Shown here: in pieces, positions 26,848 to 36,368 of the stretch
How positions within the stretch are numbered: the stretch's first letter is position 1
Layout: every line of letters starts with the position of its first letter
Source: CAWJFP01 sp963842155
GTDB taxonomy: Bacteria; Pseudomonadota; Alphaproteobacteria; JACZXZ01
Length of the DNA: 64,000 bases
Direction: 5' to 3'
NCBI GenBank assembly: GCA_963842155.1
Contig: CAWJFP010000023.1
Span: 1-64,000, forward strand
Position numbers and translations under genes: made by a program
The notes under the pieces: generated by a model
Database searches by the model: none
Told to the model about the DNA's origin: nothing
What the model saw: only the letters and a program-made list of their open reading frames with translations

Positions 26848-27825
26848 TTATCCCTTCTGCCGGGCGATCAGGCCGATCGCGTTGGCGACGAGGCGCGCGG
26901 CGGTCAGCGCGCCAATTTGCTGGATGTCGCGTTCGGGAACGAACTCGACGATGTCGAAGGCGGCGATCCGCGCCTTGCGGGCGATGCCGTGCATCAGCGA
27001 GGCCGCCTGCCAATAGAGCAGGCCGCCGGGTGCCGGCCCGATCACGCCGGGCATGATGCTGGGATCGAGCCCGTCGACATCGACGGTGATCAGCACCTCG
27101 GCACCTTGCGGAATTGCATCGAGGATAGGGGCGATCCCGGTCCACGCCACCCTGTCGGCCATGAAGAATGAAACACCGGCAGTGACGGCGTCGCGGTAGT
27201 CCGATACACGCGCGCTGCCGGTACCGCGCGCGCCGACCTGGACGATCCGCTCGATCCACGGCATCTCGCTCGCGCGACGCATCGTGCTCGACAGTCCGAG
27301 GCGGATGCCCTGCACTTCGTCGCGCCAGTCGATATGCGCGTCGATCTGCAGAACGGTATAACGTCCGCGGCCTTCGAAGGCCTGAAACAGCGGAATTGGG
27401 ATCGAGTTGTCGCCGCCGAGGACGATCGGCACCGCGCCGCCGTCGAGCAGGGTGCGCACGGCGCCGGTGATGCGCCGGCGATTGCCCTCGGCATCGTCTT
27501 CGACGTAGGGCAGATCGCCGCAATCGACGACGCGCACGCCGTCCGGGATCATCTCTCCACCGAGATCGAAGTCCATGTGATGGAGCGCGCCGCTCCAATT
27601 GGCGATGCCAGCCCGAATCGCCGCGGGGGCGGCGGCGCAATAGGAGCCGACGCTGGGATAGGGCGTCGCCGCCGGCGCTCCGATGATCGCGGCGGCCGCC
27701 GCGGCGCCTTCGGCGATCGTCGCTTCCGGCAAACCGAGGAAAGTCCCGGAAGCGGGCACACCGAACATGTCGCCTATCGAAGACGGTGCGCGCATCGAGC
27801 TGTGGGACATTGCTTTGTTCCTCAA
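26848..27825 (-). CDS. Ureohydrolase (arginase/agmatinase) family protein
   Basis: 325 residues with the arginase fold. Metal-binding segments are LGGDNSI (138-142), IDAHIDW (Asp162, His164, Asp166) and TVDVDGLDP (Asp249, Asp251). In canonical agmatinases and arginases the first segment is GGDHS, so Asn140 replaces a Mn ligand. The substrate could be agmatine, guanidinobutyrate or another guanidine; the Asn may change metal content or activity. An IlvD/Edd dehydratase lies immediately upstream on the same strand, its end 36 bases before this start. Met6 is an alternative start. Confidence 0.82.
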   Translation of the reverse strand: MRNKAMSHSSMRAPSSIGDMFGVPASGTFLGLPEATIAEGAAAAAAIIGAPAATPYPSVGSYCAAAPAAIRAGIANWSGALHHMDFDLGGEMIPDGVRVVDCGDLPYVEDDAEGNRRRITGAVRTLLDGGAVPIVLGGDNSIPIPLFQAFEGRGRYTVLQIDAHIDWRDEVQGIRLGLSSTMRRASEMPWIERIVQVGARGTGSARVSDYRDAVTAGVSFFMADRVAWTGIAPILDAIPQGAEVLITVDVDGLDPSIMPGVIGPAPGGLLYWQAASLMHGIARKARIAAFDIVEFVPERDIQQIGALTAARLVANAIGLIARQKG

Positions 27826-27860
27826 GGATTGAACGAGCGGGTGCTCCTATCCCGTCGCCC

Positions 27861-29649
27861 TCAATGCGAATGGCGCGGCAGGCCCTTGGTCTCGTCGATG
27901 CGCTGGTAGTGCAGCGCGAATTCGAGGCAGGCGCCGGTGTCGAGCTGCCCGACATGCGCGCGGAACAGCTCCTGCCAGGGCGTCTGATTGTCGAGCTTGG
28001 GCGGGGTGAAGGCCTTGCGCCGACGCGCGAGTTCCTCCTCCGGCACCAGCATGTCGGCGCGCCGGCGCTTGAGGTCGATGCGCACGCGATCCCCCGTCTT
28101 GAGCAAGCGCCAGCCCGCCGCCCGCCGCCGCCTCGGGCGAGGCATGGAGAATCGAGGGGCTGCCCGAGGTGCCGCTTTGCCTGCCGTCGCCGAGGCAAGG
28201 CAGCAGGGTGACGCCGCGCTGCACCAGCCGGTCGGGCGGCAGCATGTTCACCACCTCGGCCGAGCCCGGATATCCCAGCGGCCCGCAATAGCGGATGACG
28301 AGAAGCCCCTCCTCGTCGATCGGCAAGGCGGGGTCGTTGATGCGCGCATGGTAATCCTCCGGCCCGTCGAAGACGATCGCAGTCGCCTCGAAGGCCTCGG
28401 GATCGCCCGGCCGCTCGAGATAGCGCCGGCGGAACTCGGGGGCGATGGCGCTCGTCTTCATGAGGGCCGAGTTGAAGAGATTGCCCTTGAGCACGAGGAA
28501 GCCCGCCTTCTCCGCGAGCGGGCGGCCATAAGGCCGGATCACCGCCTCGTCCTCGATGCGCGCCGCGCGGAGGTTGTCCGCCATGCTCTTGCCCGTCGCG
28601 GTGAGGACGCCGCCATGGAGCTTGCCCGCGTCCAGGAGCTCGCGCAGCACCGCCGGCACGCCGCCCGCGCGGTGGAAGCCCTCGCCGAGATATTCCCCCG
28701 CCGGCATGAGATTGACGAGCAGCGGCACGCCATGGCCGAGGCGGTCCCAATCCTCGAGCGGCAATTCGATGCCGGCATGGCGCGCGATGGCGATGATATG
28801 GGGCGGGCAATTGGTCGAGGCGCCGAGCGCGGAAGCCGCCAGGATCGCGTTCTCGAAGGCCTCGCGCGTCAGAATGCGCGAGGGGCGCAAATCCTCCTCG
28901 ACCATGGCGACGATGCGCTTGCCCGTCTCGTAGGCCATCTGGCCGCGCTCGCGATAGGGTGCCGGAATGGCGGCGCAGCCCGGCAGCGACATGCCGAGCG
29001 CCTCGGCGAGCGCGTTCATCGAGGTGGCTGTGCCCATGGTGTTGCAATGGCCCGCGCTGGTGGCCGAGGCCGCCACCTTGGCGATGAACTCCTCATAGCC
29101 GATCTCGCCCGCCGCCAGCTCCGTCCGCGCCTTCCACACCACCGTGCCCGAGCCGACCCGCTCGCCCTTGTAATAGCCGTCGAGCATGGGCCCGCCCGAA
29201 AGCACGATCGCCGGGATATCGACCGTGGCGGCCGCCATGATGCCGGCGGGCGTGGTCTTGTCGCAGCCGGTGGTCAGCACCACGCCGTCGAGCGGATAGC
29301 CGTACAGCACCTCGACGAGGCCGAGATAGGAGAGGTTGCGGTCGAGCGCCGCCGTCGGCCGCTTGCCCGTCTCCTGAATCGGATGGCAGGGGAATTCGAG
29401 CGCCACGCCGCCCGCGTCGCGGATGCCTTCGCGCACGCGCTCGGCGAGCGCGAGATGATGCCGGTTGCAGGGCGAGAGGTCGCTGCCGGTCTGGGCGATG
29501 CCGACGATCGGCCGGCCGCCCCTCAGCTCCGCCTGCGTCAGGCCGAAATTGAGATAGCGCTCGAGATAGATCGCCGTCATGCCGGGATTTGCCCGGTTGT
29601 CGAACCAATCCCGGCTGCGCAGCCGCCGCTTGGATGCCTCGCCCGCCAT
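27861..29649 (-). pseudogene. IlvD/Edd family dehydratase (one frameshift)
   Basis: An Fe-S sugar-acid or dihydroxy-acid dehydratase. Start ATG 29649 (MAGEASKRRLRSRDWFDN). Cluster and Mg motifs are TTGCDKTTPAGIMAAA and AGHCNTMGTATSMNALAEALGMSLPG, followed by ALGASTNCPPHI. One extra T near 28108 (gcTtgctc) breaks the frame; without it, ASPEAAAGGGLALLKTGDRVRIDL continues into the C-terminal swivel domain to 27861. Repaired length about 595 residues. The family includes L-arabonate and gluconate-type dehydratases, which fit the non-branched-chain context next to GH1 better than IlvD proper. Likely intact in the organism. Confidence 0.85.
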
Positions 29650-29695
29650 TGTTATCGGTCCTCCCTCGCTATCGGGCCAGCCTATCAGACGACGG

Positions 29696-29716
29696 AGGAC
29701 AGAGAACAGAGGACGG
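29696..29716. repeat. Heptamer array, left arm (AGGACAG-like units)
   Basis: Three tandem 7-mers, AGGACAG, AGAACAG and AGGACGG, in the divergent intergenic region between the dehydratase and mbfA. They are the complement of the units in the right arm at 29776-29810, so the two arrays face each other and can pair. Confidence 0.7.
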
Positions 29717-29775
29717 GCAGGTCCAGATCGTCGGGAGCGTATATCTTTCATATCCGCCGTCCAATGTCTGTCGTC

Positions 29776-29810
29776 CCGTCTTCCGTCTTCCGTCTTCCGT
29801 CCTCTGTCCT
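29776..29810. repeat. Heptamer array, right arm (CCGTCTT-like units)
   Basis: Five tandem 7-mers: CCGTCTT three times, then CCGTCCT and CTGTCCT. The last two are the reverse complements of AGGACGG and AGGACAG in the left arm about 60 bases upstream. The array ends 30 bases before the mbfA start. It is a short tandem repeat that may vary in copy number. Confidence 0.75.
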
Positions 29811-29839
29811 CCGATGTCCGCCTTCGATATTCTCCCGCC

Positions 29840-30970
29840 ATGACCGATCCCAAGGCCGCCAAGCGCTATGCTGCAAATCTGCAAGGCGAGGTCGACGGCG
29901 CCGCGCTCTACCGCGCCCTCGCCGAGGCCGAGCCCGATCCGCAGCTCGCCGAGGTCTATCGCCGTCTGTCCGCCGTCGAGGAGGCGCATGCCGCCTTCTG
30001 GCGCAAGCGGCTGGAGGCGATGGGCAAGCGCCTGCCGCGCCTCGCGCCGGGCTTCCGCAGCCGCGCCCTTGCCTGGCTGGCGCGGCGCTTCGGACCGGGC
30101 TTCGTGCTGCCGGCGATCAACACGCTCGAGCAGATGGACAGCGGGCAATATGACGCACAGCCGGAGGCGGTGGCGGGCGGGCTGCCGGGGGCCGAGCGCT
30201 CGCATGCGCGCATCCTGCAGGCGATCGCCGGCAACACGCCGCGCGGGCTGGAAGGGGGCACCTTGGCGCGTCTCGAGGGCCGCCATCGCGCCCTCGGCGG
30301 CAATGCCCTGCGCGCGGCGGTGCTGGGCGCCAATGACGGGCTTGTCTCCAATCTCAGCCTGGTCACGGGCGTGGCCGGCGCCGCCTTTGAAAGCCATACC
30401 ATCCTCGTCACAGGCCTCGCCGGGCTCGTTGCCGGCGCCACCTCGATGGCGCTCGGCGAATGGCTCTCGGTGAACAGCGCGCGCGAGGCGAACCAGGGAC
30501 AGATCGCGCGCGAGAAAGAGGAACTGGAGCAAGTTCCCGAGGAGGAGAAGGAGGAACTGGTCCTGATCTATCAGGCCAAGGGGCTGCCCGAGGCGCAGGC
30601 GCGCGCGCTGGCCGAGCGGCTGATGGCGAACAAGGACACCGCCCTCGACGCGCTGGTACGCGAGGAGCTCGGCATCGATCCGACCGAGCTCGGCGGCTCG
30701 GCCTGGATCGCGGCCGCGACCTCCTTCGCGCTCTTCGCGCTCGGCGCGATCTTTCCCGTGGCGCCCTTCGCCTTCCTTGCCGGCTCGCGCGCCGTCGTGG
30801 CGAGCCTCGCCTTCAGCGGTCTCGCCCTCTTCGCCATCGGCGCCGGCACGAGCTTGCTGACCGGGCGTGGGGCCCTCTTCTCGGGCCTCCGTCAGCTCCT
30901 GGTCGGCCTGCTTGCCGCCGGCGTCACCTTCGGCATCGGGCGACTTATCGGCATCGCCATCACGGGATAG
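29840..30970 (+). CDS. mbfA: MbfA-type membrane-bound ferritin / VIT family iron exporter
   Basis: 376 residues with two domains. The N-terminal ferritin-like (erythrin-vacuolar) domain has YRALAEAEPDPQLAEVYRRLSAVEEAHAAFW with the ExxH diiron motif, and a second Glu helix further on (AGGLPGAERSHARIL). The C-terminal VIT1/CCC1 membrane domain has AVLGANDGLVSNLSLVTGVAGA, TSMALGEWLSVNSAREANQGQI and several TM helices. In Rhizobiales, MbfA exports iron and is repressed by Irr. The start ATG 29840 follows the heptamer repeats. I do not see a clear ICE motif. Divergent from the dehydratase. Confidence 0.85.
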   Translation: MTDPKAAKRYAANLQGEVDGAALYRALAEAEPDPQLAEVYRRLSAVEEAHAAFWRKRLEAMGKRLPRLAPGFRSRALAWLARRFGPGFVLPAINTLEQMDSGQYDAQPEAVAGGLPGAERSHARILQAIAGNTPRGLEGGTLARLEGRHRALGGNALRAAVLGANDGLVSNLSLVTGVAGAAFESHTILVTGLAGLVAGATSMALGEWLSVNSAREANQGQIAREKEELEQVPEEEKEELVLIYQAKGLPEAQARALAERLMANKDTALDALVREELGIDPTELGGSAWIAAATSFALFALGAIFPVAPFAFLAGSRAVVASLAFSGLALFAIGAGTSLLTGRGALFSGLRQLLVGLLAAGVTFGIGRLIGIAITG

Positions 30971-30988
30971 CGCATCTCGTGGAGAGGC

Positions 30989-31444
30989 TCAGCGCAGCGC
31001 GTAGACGCGCAGGAGCACGAGCGCCGGCTGCCGCTCGCCCACGCCGAGGAAAACCGATCGACCGAGCCATTCATGGGGTCCGGGTGGCGGCTCGAAGCGG
31101 AAGGCGCTGCGGAAATAATAGGCGACGGGATCGACCGCCTCGCCCGCGGCGAGACGCCGCATCACATCCTCCGGCCCGTGCCTGAGGCCTCGATTGGCGA
31201 CGCCGATGGACGTGCCGTCCGCCGCCTCGAGCATATAGCGCGCTTCGAGCTCTGCCACCCCGTCGGGACGGATGAGCTGCCAATCCCCGCCACCCGGCAG
31301 CACGCGACCGTTGAGCCGCGGCCCGAGGATCTCGCCGCCGGTGATCGGGATGAAGCGGCGGCGCCCCGCCGGCAGCGCGCCGAGCTCGGTCGCCGCGCCG
31401 ACGGCGACGCGCAGCTCGAAGACGAAATCGAGCGCAGGCGTCAT
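30989..31444 (-). CDS. DUF3237 domain-containing protein
   Basis: A 151-residue DUF3237 protein. It starts MTPALDFVFELRVAVGA. Core motifs are RRFIPITGGEILGPRLNGRVLPGGGDWQLIRPDGVAELEARYMLEAADGTSIGVANRGLRHG and a terminal EWLGRSVFLGVGERQP. The fold is a small beta-barrel; the function is unknown to me. It starts 29 bases after the stop of the RND outer-membrane factor on the same strand and is probably the last gene of that operon, although it has no obvious link to efflux. Confidence 0.85.
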   Translation of the reverse strand: MTPALDFVFELRVAVGAATELGALPAGRRRFIPITGGEILGPRLNGRVLPGGGDWQLIRPDGVAELEARYMLEAADGTSIGVANRGLRHGPEDVMRRLAAGEAVDPVAYYFRSAFRFEPPPGPHEWLGRSVFLGVGERQPALVLLRVYALR

Positions 31445-31473
31445 GCCGGACGCCGCTCCGCCCCCGGCTTCAC

Positions 31474-33060
31474 TCACGGCAGGATGCTCATGATCCAGCT
31501 CGAGATGTCCCACGACGGCGTGTCGTTGTCGGGCGTATTGGGCAAGCCGGGCAGCGGCGCGGCCGTCTCGACTTGCAGGCTCGAGGGAAGCTGCGAGTCG
31601 TCCCAGCCGCCGCCCAGCGCCTCGATGAGCGAGACGCTGGCGACGAACCTGTCTTGGCGGATGGTGAGAGCGGCCTGCTCGTCGGAGAGCTGGATCGCCT
31701 GGTCGGTCACCACAGCCGTATAGGCGACGGTGCCGGCCTTGTACTGGTTGAGGACGAGCTGCACTGCCTCGCGCGAAAGCTTGACCGCGTCCTCCTCGAT
31801 CTTCCCTTGCTGCTCGAGAATACGCAAGGCCGCGAGCTGGTCCTCGACCTGCTGGAAGCCGGTGAGCACGGCCTGGCGATAGGCGGCAACCTGCTGGTCG
31901 TAGGCCGCACGCGCCTCGACCACTTGGCCGGCGCGGGCGCCGGCATCGAACACCGTCTCCGCCACCGCCGGCCCGAAGGACCAATAGCTGTAGGGCGCCT
32001 GCAGCAGGTTGGCGATGGCCGAGCTCTCATAGCCGTAGGAGGCGGAGATGGTGAGGGTGGGGAAGAAGGCGGCGACGGCGGCGCCGATCTGGGCGTTCGC
32101 CGCAGCCATCTGGCGCTCCGCCGCGGCAATGGTCGGGTTGCGCTCGAGCAGCGCCGAGGGCACACCGGCAGGCGGCGCGGGCACGCTGTTGGGAAGCGAA
32201 TCGGGAGCGATCGAGAGCTGCGCCGGCGGCTTGCCGACCAGCATGGCGATGGCGTGTTCCAGCTGGGCGCGCTGCACGCCCACGCCGGTATCCTCGGCCT
32301 CGGTCGTCCGCAGAAGCGTCTCCGCGGTCACCATGTCGGTTTTCGCGGCGAAGCCCGCCTCATATTGGTTCTTGGTGATCTGCAGCGAGCGCTTATAGGC
32401 CTCGACCGTGTCGTCGAGCAGCTTCTTCAGCTCGTCCTCCGCGCGCAGCTCGAAATAGTCGATGGCGAGCGTGGCCTGCGCCGAGAGCCGCGCGGCGGCG
32501 TAATCGGCGGCGCTCATCTGCGCCAGCGCGACGTCGCTCTCGACCGTGCGCGCGACCTTGCCCCAAAGATCGGGCTCCCAGTTGGCGCCGAGCGCGACGT
32601 TGAAGAGGTTGGAGGCCGTCGGACCGGCCGAGAGCCCCGGGCCCGCCCCCGCCCCGGCGCCGCCACGCGCGCGGCTGCCGGCGCCGCTCCTGGTCGCCGC
32701 GCCGTTGAAATTCACGGTGGGAAAAAAGGCGGCCCGGGCGACCTCGACCACGGCGCGCGATTCGCGGTAGGCCGCCTCGGCCGCCTTGATGTTCTGGTTC
32801 GAGACCTCGACCTGCTTCTCGAGATCGTCGAGCAGGGGATCGTCGTAGATCATCCACCAGGACTGCCAGCTCATCGGCTGCTGCGGCTGGCTCGGCTTCC
32901 AGCCTTTCTCCTCCTTGTAGATCGCCGGCGTTGGCGACGGCGGGCGCGCATAGTACGGGCCCAGCGTGCAGGCGGCGACGAGCGCGGCGAAGGCGCAGCT
33001 CGCGGCGACTCGCGATGCGCGCGTGGCGCGGCAGGACTTCATGGTCGCGCGACGGCTCAT
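31474..33060 (-). CDS. RND efflux outer-membrane lipoprotein, NodT/OprM family
   Basis: 528 residues from ATG 33060, which overlaps the upstream permease stop as ATGA. The lipobox is LVAAC with lipidated Cys31, followed by TLGPYYARPPSPTPAIYKEE, the usual OMF N-terminus. Two OEP repeats: NQNIKAAEAAYRESRAVVEVARAAFFPTV and LERNPTIAAAERQMAAANAQIGAAVAAFFPTL, with WEPDLWGKVAR between. A Gly/Ala-rich insert (GAGSRARGGAGAGAGPGLS, near residues 116-134) sits in the first extracellular region. It completes the mdtABC-type operon. Confidence 0.9.
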   Translation of the reverse strand: MSRRATMKSCRATRASRVAASCAFAALVAACTLGPYYARPPSPTPAIYKEEKGWKPSQPQQPMSWQSWWMIYDDPLLDDLEKQVEVSNQNIKAAEAAYRESRAVVEVARAAFFPTVNFNGAATRSGAGSRARGGAGAGAGPGLSAGPTASNLFNVALGANWEPDLWGKVARTVESDVALAQMSAADYAAARLSAQATLAIDYFELRAEDELKKLLDDTVEAYKRSLQITKNQYEAGFAAKTDMVTAETLLRTTEAEDTGVGVQRAQLEHAIAMLVGKPPAQLSIAPDSLPNSVPAPPAGVPSALLERNPTIAAAERQMAAANAQIGAAVAAFFPTLTISASYGYESSAIANLLQAPYSYWSFGPAVAETVFDAGARAGQVVEARAAYDQQVAAYRQAVLTGFQQVEDQLAALRILEQQGKIEEDAVKLSREAVQLVLNQYKAGTVAYTAVVTDQAIQLSDEQAALTIRQDRFVASVSLIEALGGGWDDSQLPSSLQVETAAPLPGLPNTPDNDTPSWDISSWIMSILP

Positions 33061-36000
33061 GCGCCCGCTCCCGGCGCATCGCCCAAGGGAGCGGGTCGGC
33101 GGCCCCACCAGGCGCGGCGCGACCAGAGGCGGAAACGGTCGAGATAGAGATAGATGACGGGCGTGGTGTAGAGCGTGAGCGCCTGGCTCACGATGAGCCC
33201 GCCGGCGATCGAGATGCCGAGCGGCCGGCGCAGCTCGGCGCCGTCGCCCGTGCCGAGCGCCAAGGGCAGCGAGCCCAAGAGCGCCACCATCGTCGTCATC
33301 ATGATGGGACGGAAGCGCAGCAGGCAGGCCTGGTAGATCGCCTCGCGCGTGTCGAGCCCCTGGTTGCGCTCGGCGTCGATCGCGAAGTCGATCATCATGA
33401 TGGCGTTCTTCTTGACGATGCCGATCAGCAGGATCACGCCGATCAGCGAGATGATGCTGAATTCGGTGTTGAACAGCATGAGCGCCAGCACCGCGCCCAC
33501 GCCCGCCGAAGGCAGCGTCGAGAGGATGGTGATGGGATGGATGTAGCTCTCATAGAGCACGCCCAGCACGATATATATCGCGAAGAGGGCGGCGAGAATG
33601 AGGATCGGCTCGTTGTTGAGCGACTGCTGATAGACGTTGGCCGTACCCTGGAAGCCGCCGTGGATGGTGGCGGGCACGCCGAGCCGCAACATGGTGCTGT
33701 TGATCACCCGCACCGCGTCGCTCAGCGACTTGTTGGCCGGGAGGTTGAAGGAGATCGTCACGGCGGGCGAAAGGCCCTGGTGATTGACGGCGAGTGGCGT
33801 CTTGCCGGGCGCGTAGCTGCTGATGGCGGAGAGCGGGACCATCGTCTCTACGGCGGTGCTGACGGCGGCGCCGGTCGAGGCACTGTTATGGCCGGTATTG
33901 GCGAGAGCGTTGAGGCTGGCATTGCGCGCCGTATCGCTGGCGACGGCGGCGGCGCTGGGCGCCACGGCCGCGGCGCGGCTGCCCTGCCCGCTCGTGCCGG
34001 CAACCGTCCCGGCGACGGCGTTGGTCCCCTGCGTGCCGCCCACGGCACCCCCCGCGGTACTCACATAGATGTATTTGAGCGTCTCGGGGCTCTGCCAATA
34101 TTGCGGCGCCACCTCCATCACCACGTGATACTGATTGAGCGGATTATAGATCACCGACACCTGGCGCTGGCCGAAGGCGTCGTAGAGGGTGTTGTCGACT
34201 TGGCTCACGCTCAAGCCGAGCCGCGAAGCCGTCTTGCGATCGATGTCGATGTCGGTTTCGTTGCCTTTGTCCTGCTGATCGGAATTCACGTCGCTGAGCA
34301 CCGTCTCGTGCTGCAGCGCTTCGGCGATCTTGGGCGCCCAGTGGCGCAGTTCGTCGAGGTCGCCCGCCTGCAAGGTATATTGATATTGCGCGTTGCTCGC
34401 CCGCCCGCCGACGCGGATGTCCTGTACGGCCTGGAAGTAGAGCGTGGCGCCGGGCACGCGCGAGGTCTCGCGGCGCAGCCGGGCGATCAGGTCGTCGATC
34501 GAGCTCTGGCGCTCGCTGAGCGGCTTGAGCGCCACGAAGACGAAGCCGGAATTGGTCTGCCCGCCGCCCGTATAGGCCACGACATTGGCCACCGCGCGGT
34601 CCTTACGCACGATCGCGACGAACTCGATCAGCTTCTTGCGCATGGCCTGGAAGGAGATGCCCTGATCGGCCTGGATGTTGCCGACCAGCCGGCCCGTGTC
34701 CTGCTGGGGGAAGAAGCCCTTGGGGATGATGACGAAGAGATAGACGTTGAGGCATATCGTGGCGAAGAGGATCAGGATCACCAGCAGCGAATGATTGAGC
34801 GCCACGCGCAGGCTGCGGTCGTAGAAGTCGAGCAGCCCGTCGAAGGCGTGCTCGGCGAAGCGGCTGAAGCGGCCCTGCTTGCCCTCCTCGCGTGAACGCA
34901 GCAGGAAGGAGCACATCATCGGCGTCGTGGTGAGCGAGATCACCAGCGAGATCAGGATGGCGACGGAAAGCGTGATGGCGAACTCGCGGAAGAGACGCCC
35001 CACCAGGCCGCCCATGAGCAGAATCGGGATGAAGACCGCGACGAGGGAGAGGCTCATCGAGAGCACGGTGAAGCCGACCTCGCCGGCGCCGAGGAGGGCG
35101 GCCTGCCGGCGCGGCATGCCGGCTTCGATGTGGCGCATCGTGTTCTCCAGCACCACGATGGCGTCGTCCACCACGAAGCCGGTCGCGACCGTGAGCGCCA
35201 TGAGCGAGAGATTGTCCAGGCTGTAATTCAGCAGATACATCGCGCCGAAGGTGCCGATCAGCGAGACCGCCACCGCGATGGTGGGGATGAGCGTCGCGCG
35301 GACGCTGCGCAGGAAGAAGAAGACCACCAGCACCACGAGGCAGATGGCGATCAGAAGCGTGCGCTCGACCTCGTAGAGCGAGGCGCGAATGGTGGGCGTG
35401 CGGTCGAGCGCCACGATCACGTCTATATCGGCCGGGATCGAGGCCTTGAGCTGGGGCAGCGCCTCGTTGACGCGATCGACCGTGCTGATGATGTTGGCGC
35501 CGGGCTCGCGATAGAGGATCACGAGTACCGAGGGCTTGCCGTTGGAAAGACCCTGATTGCGCAGATCCTCGACCGAATCCGTCACGTCCGCCACGTCGGA
35601 GAGCCGTACCGCGGCATTGTTGCGGTAGGCGACGACGAGCGGGCGGTACTCGGCGGCGTGCCGCGCCTGGTCGTTGGTGTAGAGCTGGAAATGCTGCACG
35701 CCATATTCGAGCGCGCCCTTGGGGCTGTTGGCATTGGCCGAGGCGAGCGCCGCGCGCACGTCCTCGAGCCCGACGCCGTATTTGGCGAGCGCATGCGGGT
35801 TGAGCTCCGCACGAACCGCCGGGAGCGAGCTGCCCCCGATATTCACCTGGCCGATGCCCTCGATCTGCGACAGCTTCTGCTGCAGCACCGAGGCCGCCGA
35901 ATCGTAGACCTGGCCCTGGGTCAGCGTGTCCGAGGTCATCGCCAGAATCATGATCGGCGCGTCGGCGGGGTTGACCTTGCGGTAGGTCGGGTTGCTCTTG

Positions 36001-36368
36001 AGGCTGGCCGGCAGGTCGGCATGGGCGGCGTTGATCGCCGCCTGCACGTCCCGCGCGGCGCCGTCGATGTCGCGGTCGAGCCCGAATTGAAGGGTGATGC
36101 GCGTCTGCCCGACCGTGCTCGAGGAGGTCATCTCGGTCACGTCGGCGATGACGCCGAGATGGCGCTCGAGCGGCGTCGCCACGCTGGTCGCCATCACGTC
36201 GGGGCTCGCGCCGGGCAGCATCGCCTGCACCGAGATCGTCGGGAAATCGATCTGCGGCAGCGGCGAGACGGGCAGCAGGAAATAGGAGACCCCGCCGGCC
36301 AGCGCGATGCCGAGCGTCAACAATGTGGTGGCGACGGGCCGCTCGACGAAGGGCGTCGAGAGGTTCAT
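33057..36368 (-). CDS. mdtC: MdtC-like RND efflux permease with a low-complexity insertion
   Basis: 1103 residues. MNLSTPFVERPVATTLLTLGIALAGGVSYFLLPVSPLPQIDFP is a typical MdtC start, which overlaps the mdtB stop by one base (TGATG). TM4 carries MALTVATGFVVDDAIVVLENTMRHIEAG with the DD relay. Around residues 768-843 (34,063-33,838) an Ala/Gly/Ser/Thr-rich segment of about 70 residues sits between YIYVS and MVPLSAISSY. That loop of the periplasmic domain is normally short. It pairs with the MdtB-like subunit as a heteromultimer. Confidence 0.9.
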   Translation of the reverse strand: MNLSTPFVERPVATTLLTLGIALAGGVSYFLLPVSPLPQIDFPTISVQAMLPGASPDVMATSVATPLERHLGVIADVTEMTSSSTVGQTRITLQFGLDRDIDGAARDVQAAINAAHADLPASLKSNPTYRKVNPADAPIMILAMTSDTLTQGQVYDSAASVLQQKLSQIEGIGQVNIGGSSLPAVRAELNPHALAKYGVGLEDVRAALASANANSPKGALEYGVQHFQLYTNDQARHAAEYRPLVVAYRNNAAVRLSDVADVTDSVEDLRNQGLSNGKPSVLVILYREPGANIISTVDRVNEALPQLKASIPADIDVIVALDRTPTIRASLYEVERTLLIAICLVVLVVFFFLRSVRATLIPTIAVAVSLIGTFGAMYLLNYSLDNLSLMALTVATGFVVDDAIVVLENTMRHIEAGMPRRQAALLGAGEVGFTVLSMSLSLVAVFIPILLMGGLVGRLFREFAITLSVAILISLVISLTTTPMMCSFLLRSREEGKQGRFSRFAEHAFDGLLDFYDRSLRVALNHSLLVILILFATICLNVYLFVIIPKGFFPQQDTGRLVGNIQADQGISFQAMRKKLIEFVAIVRKDRAVANVVAYTGGGQTNSGFVFVALKPLSERQSSIDDLIARLRRETSRVPGATLYFQAVQDIRVGGRASNAQYQYTLQAGDLDELRHWAPKIAEALQHETVLSDVNSDQQDKGNETDIDIDRKTASRLGLSVSQVDNTLYDAFGQRQVSVIYNPLNQYHVVMEVAPQYWQSPETLKYIYVSTAGGAVGGTQGTNAVAGTVAGTSGQGSRAAAVAPSAAAVASDTARNASLNALANTGHNSASTGAAVSTAVETMVPLSAISSYAPGKTPLAVNHQGLSPAVTISFNLPANKSLSDAVRVINSTMLRLGVPATIHGGFQGTANVYQQSLNNEPILILAALFAIYIVLGVLYESYIHPITILSTLPSAGVGAVLALMLFNTEFSIISLIGVILLIGIVKKNAIMMIDFAIDAERNQGLDTREAIYQACLLRFRPIMMTTMVALLGSLPLALGTGDGAELRRPLGISIAGGLIVSQALTLYTTPVIYLYLDRFRLWSRRAWWGRRPAPLGDAPGAGA

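Noticed and set aside
26660..29047. 795-codon minus-strand ORF across the arginase and dehydratase genes
   Set aside because: It runs out of frame through two recognisable genes and shows only Arg/Ala-rich low-complexity translation.
29690..29815. CRISPR-like array
   Set aside because: The repeat unit is only 7 bases with no spacers; it is a tandem repeat in two facing orientations, not a CRISPR.
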